The notes under the pieces: generated by a model | Database searches by the model: none | Told to the model about the DNA's origin: nothing | What the model saw: the letters and a program-made list of their open reading frames with translations, nothing else | In this document: piece after piece, positions 17,438 to 26,462 of the stretch | Layout: the number at the start of each line of letters is the position of its first letter | Position numbering within the stretch: position 1 is the stretch's first letter | Translations under genes and position numbers: made by a program | Assembly (NCBI RefSeq): GCF_003952165.1 | Contig: NZ_RXFT01000005.1 | Location: forward strand, 186,001 to 250,000 | DNA from: Variovorax guangxiensis | GTDB lineage: Bacteria > Pseudomonadota > Gammaproteobacteria > Burkholderiales > Burkholderiaceae_C | DNA: 64,000 nucleotides | Direction: 5' to 3'

Positions 17438-18784
17438 TCAGCGGTCGAGGTCGACGCCGTCGGCGGCCAGCTTCTTCTGCAGCGCGGGGATGTCCACCGC
17501 GGCGAACGCCCCGCCGCCCAGCGACGCCGCCGCCGTGCCCGCCGCCTGCCCCATGACGAAGCAGCCGCCGCTGGCGCGCGCGGCCGACTGGCCCTCGTGC
17601 GTCATCGACGCGCAGCGGCCTGCCACCAGCAGGTTGTCGAGCGTCTGCGGCACCAGCATGCGCCAGGGCAGGTGGTTGTAGGCATTGTCCTCGTCGCGCG
17701 GGAAGGCCCATTCGATGCGGCCGTCGGCATGCATCTCCATCGGCCAGGCGTTCAGGCCGATGTTGTCGTCGAACTTCGCCGAGCCCAGGATGTCCTCGCG
17801 CCCGAGCGCGTAGAGCCCCTGGATGCGCCGCGTCTCGCGGATGCCGACCTGCGGCGCGATCTCCACGATGGCCGACTGGGCGAAGCCCGGCACCTCGGCC
17901 TTCAGGAACCTGAAGTACTCGGTGATCTGGCGGCGGCCCTCGAGCTCGCCCTCGGTCAGCTCGCGCGCGTCGACGCCGTTCATCGCGCGGCCCTGCGAGT
18001 TGCGGATCTGCGTGACGTTGGCGCGCCACTCGCGCGGGTCCTTGTTGGGCCGCAGGATCGCACCCTCGCGCGGGAACCTGTAGACGCCCGGCTTCTGCTG
18101 CTCGGCGCGCGCCATGAAGTCGTTGATGGCCTTGAACTCGCCCACCGCCTCCAGCGCAGCCGGCGCGTCCACCTGGCCGATGCGGAACATGGTGGTCGGA
18201 AAGAGCCCGCTGCCGTGGCCGTCGCCCACCTCGAAGGGCACGCCCGCGAAGGCGGCCACGTCCGCGTCGCCGCTGGCGTCGATGAAGGCGTTGGCGCGGA
18301 TCGCCTGGCGGCCCGACTTGGTCTCGACCACCAGCGCCGCTATGCGCTTGCCGTCGAGCACCACGGCTGCGGCCAGCGCATGGAACAGCAGCTTCACGCC
18401 CGCGTCGCCCAGCAGTTGGTCGGCGGCCAGCTTGTAGGCCGAGGTGTCGTACGAGCGCACGCAGATGCGCCCGCCCATGCCGTTCTGCGGCTGGTTCATG
18501 CCGTTGAGCGCGGCGATGCGCCCGATGAGCTCGTCGACCACACCGCGCACCAGCTGCGTCATCTCGCCCTTGCGCTTGCCGTACAGGCCCGCGAAGTTGG
18601 TGACGCCGCCGGCCGTGCCCATGCCGCCGAGAAAGCCGTAGCGTTCCACCAGCAGCGTGTTCGCACCGTGGCGCGCGGCGCTCACGGCGGCCGCGATGCC
18701 GGCGGGGCCGCCGCCGACCACCACCACGTCGTACTCGCCGAACACCGGCAGCGCGCGCGCCGGTTCATGCAATGTGGAAGTCAT
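17438..18784 (-). CDS. FAD-dependent oxidoreductase (FAD_oxidored type)
   Basis: A 448-residue flavoprotein with the N-terminal dinucleotide fold VVVGGGPAGIAAA (residues 21-33), the ribose-binding glutamate ER at 46-47 (LLVERYGFLGGMG) and a later FAD-contact block LLVAGRCAS. This is the PF12831-type family, found in varied oxidations of organic acids. It is separated from the upstream TctC receptor gene by repeat copy C. It may act on the compound that receptor binds, but no substrate can be read. A Shine-Dalgarno is not obvious before ATG 18784. Confidence 0.82.
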   Translation of the reverse strand: MTSTLHEPARALPVFGEYDVVVVGGGPAGIAAAVSAARHGANTLLVERYGFLGGMGTAGGVTNFAGLYGKRKGEMTQLVRGVVDELIGRIAALNGMNQPQNGMGGRICVRSYDTSAYKLAADQLLGDAGVKLLFHALAAAVVLDGKRIAALVVETKSGRQAIRANAFIDASGDADVAAFAGVPFEVGDGHGSGLFPTTMFRIGQVDAPAALEAVGEFKAINDFMARAEQQKPGVYRFPREGAILRPNKDPREWRANVTQIRNSQGRAMNGVDARELTEGELEGRRQITEYFRFLKAEVPGFAQSAIVEIAPQVGIRETRRIQGLYALGREDILGSAKFDDNIGLNAWPMEMHADGRIEWAFPRDEDNAYNHLPWRMLVPQTLDNLLVAGRCASMTHEGQSAARASGGCFVMGQAAGTAAASLGGGAFAAVDIPALQKKLAADGVDLDR

Positions 18785-18810
18785 TCAAATAGGTCCATGG
18801 ATGTCTGTTC

Positions 18811-18906
18811 GGGAAACACCACGGATCCGGCTTTGCCGGTCTGTCGGTGTTGCCCCCTGCAAGGGGGAAGGCGCGCGCGACACGAAGTGCGCGCAGCCTT
18901 GGGGGG
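18811..18906 (-). repeat. Post-stop intergenic repeat, copy C
   Basis: On the minus strand it starts 3 bp after the TctC-receptor stop with CCCCCCAAGGCTGCGCGCAC, carries the CCCCCTTGCAGGGGG hairpin and ends with CCGGATCCGTGGTGTTTCCC, 26 bp before the FAD oxidoreductase start. It is diverged from copies A and B but shares their layout and sense orientation. Confidence 0.8.
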
Positions 18907-18909
18907 TGG

Positions 18910-19887
18910 TTATTGCAACTTGATGCCGCGGGCCGAGATGATCTTGGTCATGATCGCGGCCTCTTCATTGACGCGCGTGCGCATGCCGTCCGGCGAGGTG
19001 CCCACGGCCTGCCAGCCCTGCTCGAAGAGCTTGCGGCGCACGTCGGGGTTCTTCATCACGGTCTCGAGTTCGCGGCTGATGCGCGCCTGCGCCACCTTCG
19101 ACAGGTTGGACGGGCCCAGCAGCGCCACCCAAACCTCGAGGTTGAAATCCTTCACGCCGGCCTCGGCGAGCGGCGGGATCTCGGGCACCAGCGCGCTGCG
19201 CCCACCGGTCAGGCCGATGGCCTTGAGCTTGCCGGCCTTGATCTGCGGCATGGCCACGCCCGGCGGGATCAGGCCCATCTGCACCTGGTCGCCCAGCATC
19301 GCGGTGATGACCTGCGGGTTGCCCTGGTAGGGCACGTGCTCGGGCTTGAAGCCGGGCACGCGGGTCTTGAGCAGTTCCATGCCCAGGTGGCCGACGGAGC
19401 CGATGCCCACCGAGCCGTAGTTCCACTTGTCGCCGGCCTTGCGGCCTTCGTCGAAGAAGGCCGCGCCCGAGGGCAGGTTGTTCTGCGCCACCAGCACCAG
19501 CGGCGCGGTCGCGATCAGCGAGAGGTACGTGAAGTCCTTGACCGGGTCGTAGGGCAGCTTGGGGTACAGCATCTTCGACGACGTGAGATTGCCGTTGATG
19601 ACGATGCCCAGCGTGTGGTCGTCGGTGGCCTTGGCCACCTGGTCGGCCGCGATGTTGCCCGAGGCGCCGGCCTTGTTGTCGACCACGATCGGCTGGCCCA
19701 GCGCCTTCGACAGCGGCTCGGCGATGGTGCGCGCGGCGATGTCGGGCGTGGAGCCGCCCGGGAAGCCCACGAGCAGGCGGATCGGCTTGGTCGGCCAGGC
19801 GGCGTTGTCTGCGTTGGCGCTCAGGGGCAGCATGGCGGCGGCGGCCAGGCCGCAGGCGATCAGAAGGGCTCTCTTGGTGGCGTGCAT
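18910..19887 (-). CDS. Tripartite tricarboxylate transporter receptor (Bug/TctC family)
   Basis: A 325-residue periplasmic receptor: a signal peptide ending near SANA, then the family block WPTKPIRLLVGFPGGSTPD, the VDNKAGASGNIAA loop and the VPYQGNPQ segment. Bug proteins bind carboxylates, including aromatic acids. No TctA/TctB membrane subunits lie in the window. I start at ATG 19887, which gives a normal signal peptide; a GTG at 19953 in frame is possible but adds an odd leader. Neither has a good ribosome-binding site, and the leader before 19887 is very T-rich on the coding strand. The gene follows a second, different receptor, suggesting two ligands of the gentisate cluster. Confidence 0.87.
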   Translation of the reverse strand: MHATKRALLIACGLAAAAMLPLSANADNAAWPTKPIRLLVGFPGGSTPDIAARTIAEPLSKALGQPIVVDNKAGASGNIAADQVAKATDDHTLGIVINGNLTSSKMLYPKLPYDPVKDFTYLSLIATAPLVLVAQNNLPSGAAFFDEGRKAGDKWNYGSVGIGSVGHLGMELLKTRVPGFKPEHVPYQGNPQVITAMLGDQVQMGLIPPGVAMPQIKAGKLKAIGLTGGRSALVPEIPPLAEAGVKDFNLEVWVALLGPSNLSKVAQARISRELETVMKNPDVRRKLFEQGWQAVGTSPDGMRTRVNEEAAIMTKIISARGIKLQ

Positions 19888-19983
19888 GGAGAAAAAGTGT
19901 GAAAAAGTCGTCAAAAAACCAAAGAGGGCCAGCTTAACTGCCGAGCAAGACACCGGGCAAGGCCGGGGCCTGGCGCGCCCTCG

Positions 19984-20961
19984 CTATTCGAGGCTGATGT
20001 TGCCCCTGCGCACCAGCTCGCCGTACACCTTCGACTTGGCCTCGGCATTGCGCTCGATTTCCTCGGGCGACCAGGCCAGCGGCTCGAAGGCGAAGGTGTC
20101 GAAGCGGGCACGGATCTCGGGATCGGCGATGACCTTGGCCACGTCGGCATTGATCTTCGCCTTGATGGCCGCCGGCACGCCCTTGGGCGCGAGCAGCGAC
20201 ACGAATGAATTGACCTCCAGCGAGGCCGGGCCGCCCGCCTCGGCCATGGTGGGCACCTCGGGCATCTGCGGGATTCGCCTGGCCGCCGCGACTGCGATGT
20301 AGCGCAGCTTGCCGGCCTTGTAGATGCCCTGGCTCGACGGGATGCTCGCGAAGGCCCACGGCACCTCGCCGGTGCCCACGTTCGAGTAGAGCTGCGACAC
20401 CTCGCGATAAGGCGCGTGGCGCATGCGGATGCCGGTGAGCGCCTCCAGCTGCTGCGCACCCAGGTGGCCCGGGCTGCCCACGCCCCACGAGCCGTAGACG
20501 ATGCCGTCGGGGTTGGCCTTGGCGGCGGCGATCAGGTCGCTCATGTTCTTCCATTTCGAGTCGGTGCCCACCGCCACGAAGAAGGGCGTGCGGAAGAGCG
20601 ATGCCACCGGATCGAAATGCTGCAGCGTCACGAAGTTGCGCGACTTGTACAGGTGCGGCAGCGCGGCGACGTGCTCGCTGTCGAGCTGCAGCAGCGTGTA
20701 GCCGTCGGGCGCGGCGCGGCGGGCCTGGTCGATGGCGATGAAGCCGCCGCCGCCGGGCCGGTTGTCGATGACCACGCGCTGGTTCCACAGGCGCGATAGC
20801 TTGTCGGAGACGAGGCGCAGCACCGCGTCGGGGCCGCTGCCGGCGGCGAAGGGCGTGACCAGGGTCACGGGCTTGCTCGGGTAGTCGCCGGACTGGGCCA
20901 GCACGCCTGAAGCGGCCGTGAAGGCGAGGACGCCTGCGAGCAGGGCGCGCGAAAAATTCAT
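19984..20961 (-). CDS. Tripartite tricarboxylate transporter receptor (Bug/TctC family), second copy
   Basis: A 325-residue receptor with a signal peptide cleaved after VLAQ, then YPSKPVTLVTPFAAGSGPD, the IDNRPGGGGFIA loop and the HAPYREVSQL segment. It is a distinct paralogue of the receptor at 18910-19887, not a recent duplicate. It lies 57 bp downstream of the hydroxylase gene, so capture of an aromatic or dicarboxylic acid for the gentisate route is likely. The periplasmic receptor needs membrane partners encoded elsewhere. Confidence 0.87.
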   Translation of the reverse strand: MNFSRALLAGVLAFTAASGVLAQSGDYPSKPVTLVTPFAAGSGPDAVLRLVSDKLSRLWNQRVVIDNRPGGGGFIAIDQARRAAPDGYTLLQLDSEHVAALPHLYKSRNFVTLQHFDPVASLFRTPFFVAVGTDSKWKNMSDLIAAAKANPDGIVYGSWGVGSPGHLGAQQLEALTGIRMRHAPYREVSQLYSNVGTGEVPWAFASIPSSQGIYKAGKLRYIAVAAARRIPQMPEVPTMAEAGGPASLEVNSFVSLLAPKGVPAAIKAKINADVAKVIADPEIRARFDTFAFEPLAWSPEEIERNAEAKSKVYGELVRRGNISLE

Positions 20962-21018
20962 GTCTTTGTCTCCTGGGCCTTCGGCCTCGATGGTTATGAA
21001 TGATGAAAGAAACGGACC

Positions 21019-22284
21019 TCAGAGCGGCGAAAGCACGGCGGCGCCCTCGGCCCGGATCACGGGCGAAGGCCGCAGCGCCTCGGGCGCATCGTCCAGGCAG
21101 CGCTCGGGCCGCCAGGCGTAGAGCCATTCGACCGCATCGTAGAAGCGTTCGGGCGTGCGGCCCGGCCACAGGCTGTTGCGCACCAGGCGCTCAACGCCCT
21201 TGGCGTGATAGAGCCGCCCCATCTCGCGCACCGACAGCACCACGCGCGCGGTGCGGGCTACGCGCGCCGCCTCGTAGAGCTTGAAGGCGGCAGGCATGTC
21301 GAAGCCGCAGGCCTTCACTGCCTCGCCGAGCGTCACGGCGTCTTCCAGCGCCATGCACGCGCCCTGCGCGAGGTACTGCATCATGGGATGCGCGGCGTCG
21401 CCCAGCAGCGTGGCGGCGCCTTCGCTCCAGCGCTCGACCGGGTCGCGGTCGGCGGTGCTCCAGCGGCGCCACGAGGTCGGACGGTCGAGCAGCTGGCGCG
21501 GGCGCGCGTGCACGCCCTCGAAGTACGAGAGCACTTCTTCCTTGCTGCCGTCGGTCACGCCCCACTCTTCCTTCTCGCGGCTGTGGAAGGTGACGACCAG
21601 GTTGTATTGCTCGCCATGGCGCAGCGGATAGTGCACCAGGTGGCAGTTGGGGCCGGCCCAGACCACGGGCGCGTTCCAGCGCAGGTCGGCGGGCATGTCG
21701 GCCGCCGGCACCACGGCGCGGTAGACCACGTGGCCCGAGACGCGCGGCGCGTCGCCGATGAGCCTGCCGCGCACCACCGACTTCACGCCGTCGCAGCCGA
21801 CGATGGCGTCGGCCTTGAAGCTGCGGCCGTCGCGGGTGACGGCGGTGACTCCCTGGCCGCCCAGGTCGATGGACTCGACCTGCGCCGAGGTGTGGAAGCG
21901 GATCAGCGGATGCTGCTTCACCGCCTCGTGGATCGCGCCATGCAGGTCGGCGCGGTGGCTCACCGCATAAGGATTTTTGAAGCGCGCGCGGAAGGCTTCG
22001 CCGACCGGCACCGAGGCCACTTCGCCGCAGTCGACGGCGTCCATCATCACCAGCCGGTCGGTGAACACCGAGCCCCGGCGCACCGCCTCGCCCACGCCCA
22101 GCGCGTCGAGCGCCGCGAAGGCATTGGGCCCGAGCTGCAGGCCGGCGCCGATCTCGCCGATGGTGGCGCTCTGCTCGAGCAGGTCGATGGAAACACCCAG
22201 CCGCGCGAGCGCCAGCGCGGCGGCCATGCCGCCGATGCCGCCGCCGACCAGCAGCACTGTGGGAGGGTTCTTCGAAAGGGTCAT
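21019..22284 (-). CDS. FAD-dependent aromatic hydroxylase, 3-hydroxybenzoate 6-hydroxylase-like
   Basis: A 421-residue class A flavin monooxygenase: GGGIGGMAAALALARLG (residues 14-30), the middle DG motif (VGCDGVKSVVR) and the GDAAHPMMQYLAQGA flavin/substrate block. Such enzymes insert an ortho or para hydroxyl using NAD(P)H and O2. Its place directly downstream of fumarylpyruvate hydrolase and gentisate dioxygenase genes makes gentisate the likely product, from 3-hydroxybenzoate or, less probably, salicylate by 5-hydroxylation. It lies 27 bp after the hydrolase gene. Family is secure; substrate is inferred from context. Confidence 0.87.
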   Translation of the reverse strand: MTLSKNPPTVLLVGGGIGGMAAALALARLGVSIDLLEQSATIGEIGAGLQLGPNAFAALDALGVGEAVRRGSVFTDRLVMMDAVDCGEVASVPVGEAFRARFKNPYAVSHRADLHGAIHEAVKQHPLIRFHTSAQVESIDLGGQGVTAVTRDGRSFKADAIVGCDGVKSVVRGRLIGDAPRVSGHVVYRAVVPAADMPADLRWNAPVVWAGPNCHLVHYPLRHGEQYNLVVTFHSREKEEWGVTDGSKEEVLSYFEGVHARPRQLLDRPTSWRRWSTADRDPVERWSEGAATLLGDAAHPMMQYLAQGACMALEDAVTLGEAVKACGFDMPAAFKLYEAARVARTARVVLSVREMGRLYHAKGVERLVRNSLWPGRTPERFYDAVEWLYAWRPERCLDDAPEALRPSPVIRAEGAAVLSPL

Positions 22285-22311
22285 GGCGCGGCCTGTGCGG
22301 TCGGAAAAAAC

Positions 22312-23016
22312 TTACTCGATGTGCACCGTCAACGACGGCAGTCGCTCGATGCTCACCTTGATGGTCTGGCCCGGCTTCACCGCGCCCACGCCCTCGGGCG
22401 TGCCGGTGAAGATCAGGTCGCCGGGCTGCAGCGTGAAGAGCGTCGAGAGGTTGGCGATGACTTCGTTCACCGACCAGATCAGGTGCGTGATGTCGCTCTT
22501 CTGGCGCACTTCGCCGTCCACTTCGAGCACGATGGCGCCGGCATTGATCTCGCCCACGTCGGCCAGGGTGCGCAGCGGCGCGATGGGCGCGGAGAAGTCG
22601 AAGGCCTTGCCGATCTCCCAGGGGCGGCCCTGCTCGCGCATCTTCATCTGCAGGTCGCGGCGGGTCATGTCCAGGCCCACGGCGTAGCTGTGGATGTGGC
22701 TGGCGGCCTGCTCGACCGGAATGTTGGCGCCGCCCTTGCCGATGGCGACCACCAGCTCGGCCTCGTAGTGGTAGTTGCTGGTGAGCGGCGGGTAGGGAAT
22801 CGAGACGCCCTTGCCGTCGGCCACCGGCACCACCGAGGCGTCGTCGTTGGGCTTGCAGAAGAAGAAAGGCGGCTCGCGGTCGGGGTCGAAGCCCATCTCG
22901 CGCGCATGGGCGGCGTAGTTGCGGCCCACGCAGTAGACGCGGCGCACGGGAAACTGCTGGTCGGAACCCACGATGGGCAGGCCGACGATGGAAGGAGGCG
23001 TGAAGGCGAAGGACAT
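22312..23016 (-). CDS. Fumarylpyruvate hydrolase (FAH family)
   Basis: A 234-residue FAH-fold hydrolase with VGRNYAAHAREMG (residues 30-42), the metal-binding acidic YEAEL strand, DMTRRD and the C-terminal GDLIFTGTPEGVG signature. It would cleave fumarylpyruvate (or maleylpyruvate) to fumarate or maleate plus pyruvate in the last step of gentisate degradation. It sits between the gentisate dioxygenase (64 bp upstream) and the hydroxylase. No maleylpyruvate isomerase gene lies in the cluster. Confidence 0.88.
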   Translation of the reverse strand: MSFAFTPPSIVGLPIVGSDQQFPVRRVYCVGRNYAAHAREMGFDPDREPPFFFCKPNDDASVVPVADGKGVSIPYPPLTSNYHYEAELVVAIGKGGANIPVEQAASHIHSYAVGLDMTRRDLQMKMREQGRPWEIGKAFDFSAPIAPLRTLADVGEINAGAIVLEVDGEVRQKSDITHLIWSVNEVIANLSTLFTLQPGDLIFTGTPEGVGAVKPGQTIKVSIERLPSLTVHIE

Positions 23017-23080
23017 GGGAGGCTCCTGCCGCTCGGGGCGGCACTTGGTCAGACGGAAAACGGGACGATCGCCTGTGGCT

Positions 23081-24142
23081 TCAGGCGTCTTCGAGAAAGG
23101 CTTCGCGCAGGATGCCCATGGCCTGCTGCACGGGGCGGTCGGAAAAGCTGAAGAGCACGGCGTCTTCGGCCGGCGACGACAGCTTCAGCGTCGCCCACGA
23201 GGGCACCACGAAGGTGTCGCGCGGGCCGAACACGAAGCGCTGGCCGGCGATCTCGGCCGTGCCGTGGCCCTCGACCACGCTGTAGACGGCGCCGTCGGTC
23301 GCGCGATGCGCCTTGCCCGCGAAGCCCTTTGGCAGCAGCTGCAGGTTGGTGGCGATGGTCGGCATCGGCGAGCCGCCCGTCAGCGGGTTGATGTAGCGCA
23401 GCTTGTGGCCCATCCAGGCATCGGGCGCTTCCTGCTTCTGCAGCTGGGCCAGCGCCTCGCGGCTGCGCGCATAGGGGTAGTTGAAGATCGGCGAGGTGGC
23501 CGAGGCGTGGTCGTGGCGCACCGGCACCATGTTGTGGCCGAAGCGCGCGAGGCTGTTGCCTTCGGGGCGCGAGACGTGCTGCACCTTGGAGTCGTCGTTC
23601 TCGGCGAAGCCGGCGTCGAAGAAGCGCAGCATCGGGATGTCGAGGCCGTCCAGCCACACCACCGGCTCCACGCTGCCGCCGATGCCTTCGTTGCCATGGT
23701 CGTGCCAGGCCCACGAGGGCGTGATGATGAAGTCGCCCGGGTACATGGTGGTGCGCTCGCCGCCCACCGTGGTGTAGGCCCCCTTGCCGTCGACGATGAA
23801 GCGCAGCGCCGACTGCACATGGCGGTGCGAGGGCGCGACCTCGCCCGGCATGATGAGCTGCAGCCCGGCGTAGAGCGACTGCGTGATCGACGAATTGCCG
23901 GGCAGCGCCGGGTTCTCCAGCACCAGCACGCGGCGCACGGCCTCCTCGGCGGTGATGAGGTCGGCCGACTCCATCAGCAGCGGGCGGATCTCGTCGTAGC
24001 GCCACAGGGCGGGCACGCACGGCGTCTGCGGCTCGCGCGGCACCAGCGCGTGCAGCGACTCCCACAGCGGCGTGAGATGCAGCGGGCGGATGCGGTCGTA
24101 GTAGTCGCGGCGCTCGGCCGCATTCGAGGGGGCGGGTTTCAT
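23081..24142 (-). CDS. Gentisate 1,2-dioxygenase
   Basis: A 353-residue bicupin ring-cleaving dioxygenase. Probable Fe(II) ligands are H106 and H108 in the first cupin (PSHRH), with a third histidine from SWAWHDHG (H147/H149). A second cupin in the C-terminal half has a degenerate metal site, as usual. It opens gentisate to maleylpyruvate. I use the ATG at 24142 (MKPAPSN); an in-frame start 66 bp upstream would cover most of the operator region. It is first in a leftward operon of catabolic and receptor genes and diverges from a LysR regulator. Confidence 0.9.
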   Translation of the reverse strand: MKPAPSNAAERRDYYDRIRPLHLTPLWESLHALVPREPQTPCVPALWRYDEIRPLLMESADLITAEEAVRRVLVLENPALPGNSSITQSLYAGLQLIMPGEVAPSHRHVQSALRFIVDGKGAYTTVGGERTTMYPGDFIITPSWAWHDHGNEGIGGSVEPVVWLDGLDIPMLRFFDAGFAENDDSKVQHVSRPEGNSLARFGHNMVPVRHDHASATSPIFNYPYARSREALAQLQKQEAPDAWMGHKLRYINPLTGGSPMPTIATNLQLLPKGFAGKAHRATDGAVYSVVEGHGTAEIAGQRFVFGPRDTFVVPSWATLKLSSPAEDAVLFSFSDRPVQQAMGILREAFLEDA

Positions 24143-24264
24143 GGGGCGGTTGTCTCCGTTGGCGGCATTGTTGGCCCGCACCACTATTTCCTCAAGACCG
24201 GCAGCCAATACACGGAATTCGAAATTTCGATAATGGTGCCTTTCGCCGTAAGCAGGAGGCCCGC
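24143..24264. promoter_or_regulatory. Divergent gentisate/LysR control region with palindrome
   Basis: This 122-bp region holds the perfect 12-bp palindrome TCGAAATTTCGA (24219-24230), which with the preceding T fits a LysR T-N11-A box. It is the AT-rich core of an otherwise GC-rich gap, 34 bp before the LysR start. The LysR Shine-Dalgarno is AGGAGG at 24252-24257. Confidence 0.6.
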
Positions 24265-25161
24265 ATGTCGAAGCTCGATCTCGAATGGCTCGCCGTATTC
24301 GACGAGGTCTACAAGACCGGCAACGTCTCGAAGGCGGCCGAGCGGCTGGGCATGGCGCAGGCCGCCGCCAGCACCGCGCTGAACAAGCTGCGCGCGCACT
24401 TCGACGACCGCCTGTTCACCCGCACCGCGCAGGGCATGCAGCCCACGCCGCACGCCGAGCGCATCTACCCGAACCTGCGCGAGGCGCTGGCGCAGATCGC
24501 GCAGGCGCAAGGCAACCGCAGCAGCTTCGACCCCGCGCAGGCGCAGCGGCGCTTCCGCATCTGCATGACCGACATCAGCGAGGTGGTGCTGCTGCCGGGC
24601 CTGCTCGACCACCTGCGGCATGCGGCGCCGGGGGTGCACATCGAGACGGAGATCATCTCCACGATCAGCGGCCGCCGGCTGCAGGACGGCGAGGTCGACC
24701 TCGCCGTGGGCTTCATGCCGCAGCTGGACGCGGGCTTCTACCAGCAGACGCTCTTCATGCAGAACTTCGTCTGCCTGGCGGCGAGGAACCACCCGCGCAT
24801 CGGCACGAAGCTCACGCGCAGGCGCTTCGAGGCGGAGGCGCACGCGGTGGTGTCGACCTCGGGCACGGGGCACGCCATCGTCGACACCACGCTCGCGCGG
24901 CTGGGGCTGAAGCGCAACGTGGTGGTGCGGCTGTCGAGCTTCCTGAGCGTGGCGCGCATCGTGGCGCAGACCGAGCTGCTGGTGGTGGTGCCGCGCATCC
25001 TCGGCAAGGTGCTGGCCACGCAGGAGCCGGTGAAGCTGCTGGAGCCGCCCTTCGCGCTGTCGGACTACGCGGTGAAGCAGCACTGGCACGAGCGCTTCCA
25101 TGCCGACCCGGGCAATGCCTGGCTGAGGCGCACGCTGGCGCAGCTGTTCAGCGGCAGCTGA
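24265..25161 (+). CDS. LysR-family transcriptional regulator of the gentisate operon
   Basis: A 298-residue regulator with an N-terminal winged helix ([24 protein letters not shown], shown here only as its region 6-29, recognition helix around [10 protein letters not shown]) and a two-lobed effector domain starting near residue 90. Overall it resembles the NahR/LinR branch that responds to aromatic acids. It diverges from the gentisate dioxygenase and probably activates it from the palindrome at 24219-24230. Likely also autoregulatory. The inducer is inferred to be an aromatic acid of this pathway. Confidence 0.88.
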   Translation: MSKLDLEWLAVFDEVYKTGNVSKAAERLGMAQAAASTALNKLRAHFDDRLFTRTAQGMQPTPHAERIYPNLREALAQIAQAQGNRSSFDPAQAQRRFRICMTDISEVVLLPGLLDHLRHAAPGVHIETEIISTISGRRLQDGEVDLAVGFMPQLDAGFYQQTLFMQNFVCLAARNHPRIGTKLTRRRFEAEAHAVVSTSGTGHAIVDTTLARLGLKRNVVVRLSSFLSVARIVAQTELLVVVPRILGKVLATQEPVKLLEPPFALSDYAVKQHWHERFHADPGNAWLRRTLAQLFSGS

Positions 25162-25267
25162 GCGTGCGCGCCGGGACGACCGGCGGCGTCCGCAAGCGGG
25201 CGCCCGCTCGCATAATCGCGGCTCCCCACTCCATAGTCACAGCCACATTCACCAAAGGCGGCCTCCC

Positions 25268-25717
25268 ATGTCCTCGATCACCCTGCGTTTTCTCGCCGAG
25301 CCCAGCACCGTCAACTTCGGCGGCAAGGTCCACGGCGGCACCGTCATGAAGTGGATCGACGAGGCAGGCTACGCCTGCGCGACGAGCTGGGCCAAGCGCT
25401 ACTGCGTCACCGCCTTCATCGGCAGCATCCGCTTCCACCGGCCGATCATGATCGGCGACCTCGTCGAGGTGGAGGCCCGCCTCGCCTACACCGGCAATAC
25501 CAGCATGAACATCTCGGTCGAGGTGCGCAGCGGCGACATGAAGGGCGGCTCGATGGAGAAGACCACCGAATGCCTGATCGTGTTCGTCTCGGTCGATTCG
25601 CACGGCCGTCCGCTGCCCGTCGTACCCTACGTGCCCGGCACCCCCGGCGAAATGGCGCTGGCCGAGCGCGCCAAGGCCCACCTGGACGCGAGCCGCGCGG
25701 CCGGCACCTCGGCCTGA
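25268..25717 (+). CDS. Acyl-CoA thioesterase, hotdog fold (YciA-like)
   Basis: A 149-residue single-hotdog protein with the typical active-site segment GGKVHGGTVMKWIDEAG (residues 18-34, catalytic aspartate D32) and the strand RFHRPIMIGDLVEVEA. YciA/BFIT-type enzymes hydrolyse short to medium acyl-CoA as hexamers. It has a GGCGG-like ribosome-binding site and stands 106 bp after the LysR gene. It is probably independent of the gentisate cluster and sits near PHA/acyl-CoA genes. Confidence 0.88.
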   Translation: MSSITLRFLAEPSTVNFGGKVHGGTVMKWIDEAGYACATSWAKRYCVTAFIGSIRFHRPIMIGDLVEVEARLAYTGNTSMNISVEVRSGDMKGGSMEKTTECLIVFVSVDSHGRPLPVVPYVPGTPGEMALAERAKAHLDASRAAGTSA

Positions 25718-25825
25718 GCCTCTGCCGGGGAGCTTCACCCCATAGACGCGAAGCTCTAATGAAGAGGCCGCCGGGCGGCTAGAGTCAGGCGATTGTTTGC
25801 AGGCAAAGGAAAAGGAACGAATCGC

Positions 25826-26314
25826 ATGGCTACCCAGGACGACGACAGCAACGGCAAGGCCGCCGACCGCATCAAGGACTCCGCCCAGCAGATCTGGCTT
25901 GCCGGCCTCGGTGCCTTCGCCAAGATGCAGCAGGAAGGCAGCAAGGCCTTCGAGGCGCTGGTGCGCGACGGCGCCGGCATGCAGAAGAAGACCCAGCAGG
26001 CCGCCGAGGAGACCCTGGCCCAGGCACAGCAGCGCATGGCGGGCTTCGCCAGCGAGTTCGGCACCAAGGCCGCAGGCCAGTGGGGCAAGCTGGAGAACAT
26101 CTTCGAGGAGCGCGTGGCGCGCGCGATGGAGAAGCTGGGCGCGCCCAGCGCCGCCGACATGGCCGCGCTGCAGGCGCGCGTCGAGGCGCTCGAAGCCCAA
26201 CTGAAGAAGGCGCAGCAGGGCACCGCTACCGCCACCGCCGCGCGCAAGACCGCGGCCCGCAAGGCGGCCGCGCCCGCCGCCAAGAAAACCTTGCGCCGCA
26301 GCAAGGCCGGCTGA
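25826..26314 (+). CDS. Phasin / PHA granule-associated protein (PhaF-like)
   Basis: A 162-residue protein with an N-terminal phasin block (IKDSAQQIWLAGLGAFAKMQQEG, region 14-36), a coiled-coil-like middle (AALQARVEALEAQLKKA) and a basic Ala/Lys/Arg-rich histone-like tail (about 136-162). This layout is that of PhaF/PhaI proteins, which coat polyhydroxyalkanoate granules and, through the tail, can bind DNA. I start at ATG 25826 (MATQDDD) with AAGGAA upstream; an in-frame start at 25793 lacks that support. A TetR regulator gene follows. Confidence 0.87.
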   Translation: MATQDDDSNGKAADRIKDSAQQIWLAGLGAFAKMQQEGSKAFEALVRDGAGMQKKTQQAAEETLAQAQQRMAGFASEFGTKAAGQWGKLENIFEERVARAMEKLGAPSAADMAALQARVEALEAQLKKAQQGTATATAARKTAARKAAAPAAKKTLRRSKAG

Positions 26315-26323
26315 CCCCGCGCA

Positions 26324-26343
26324 GGCCGCCGCGCCGGGCGGCC
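26324..26343 (+). terminator. Possible terminator after the phasin gene
   Basis: GGCCGCC (26324-26330) and GGCGGCC (26337-26343) form a 7-bp stem with a 6-base loop, 9 bp after the stop. No T-run follows, so termination is uncertain. Confidence 0.3.
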
Positions 26344-26462
26344 GCGATTGCGGCACTGCACAAGAAAGCCGGTGCGGCAAAACATGGCCCGTGCCTTCAT
26401 GGTGCGGTGCACATACGCTAGAGTGTCCCCAAGAGAGACGAACGAGACATCGGGGGCACGAC

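Noticed and set aside
19888..19953. A longer start for the TctC receptor at GTG 19953.
   Set aside because: It adds an odd leader before a good signal peptide and has no better ribosome-binding site than ATG 19887.
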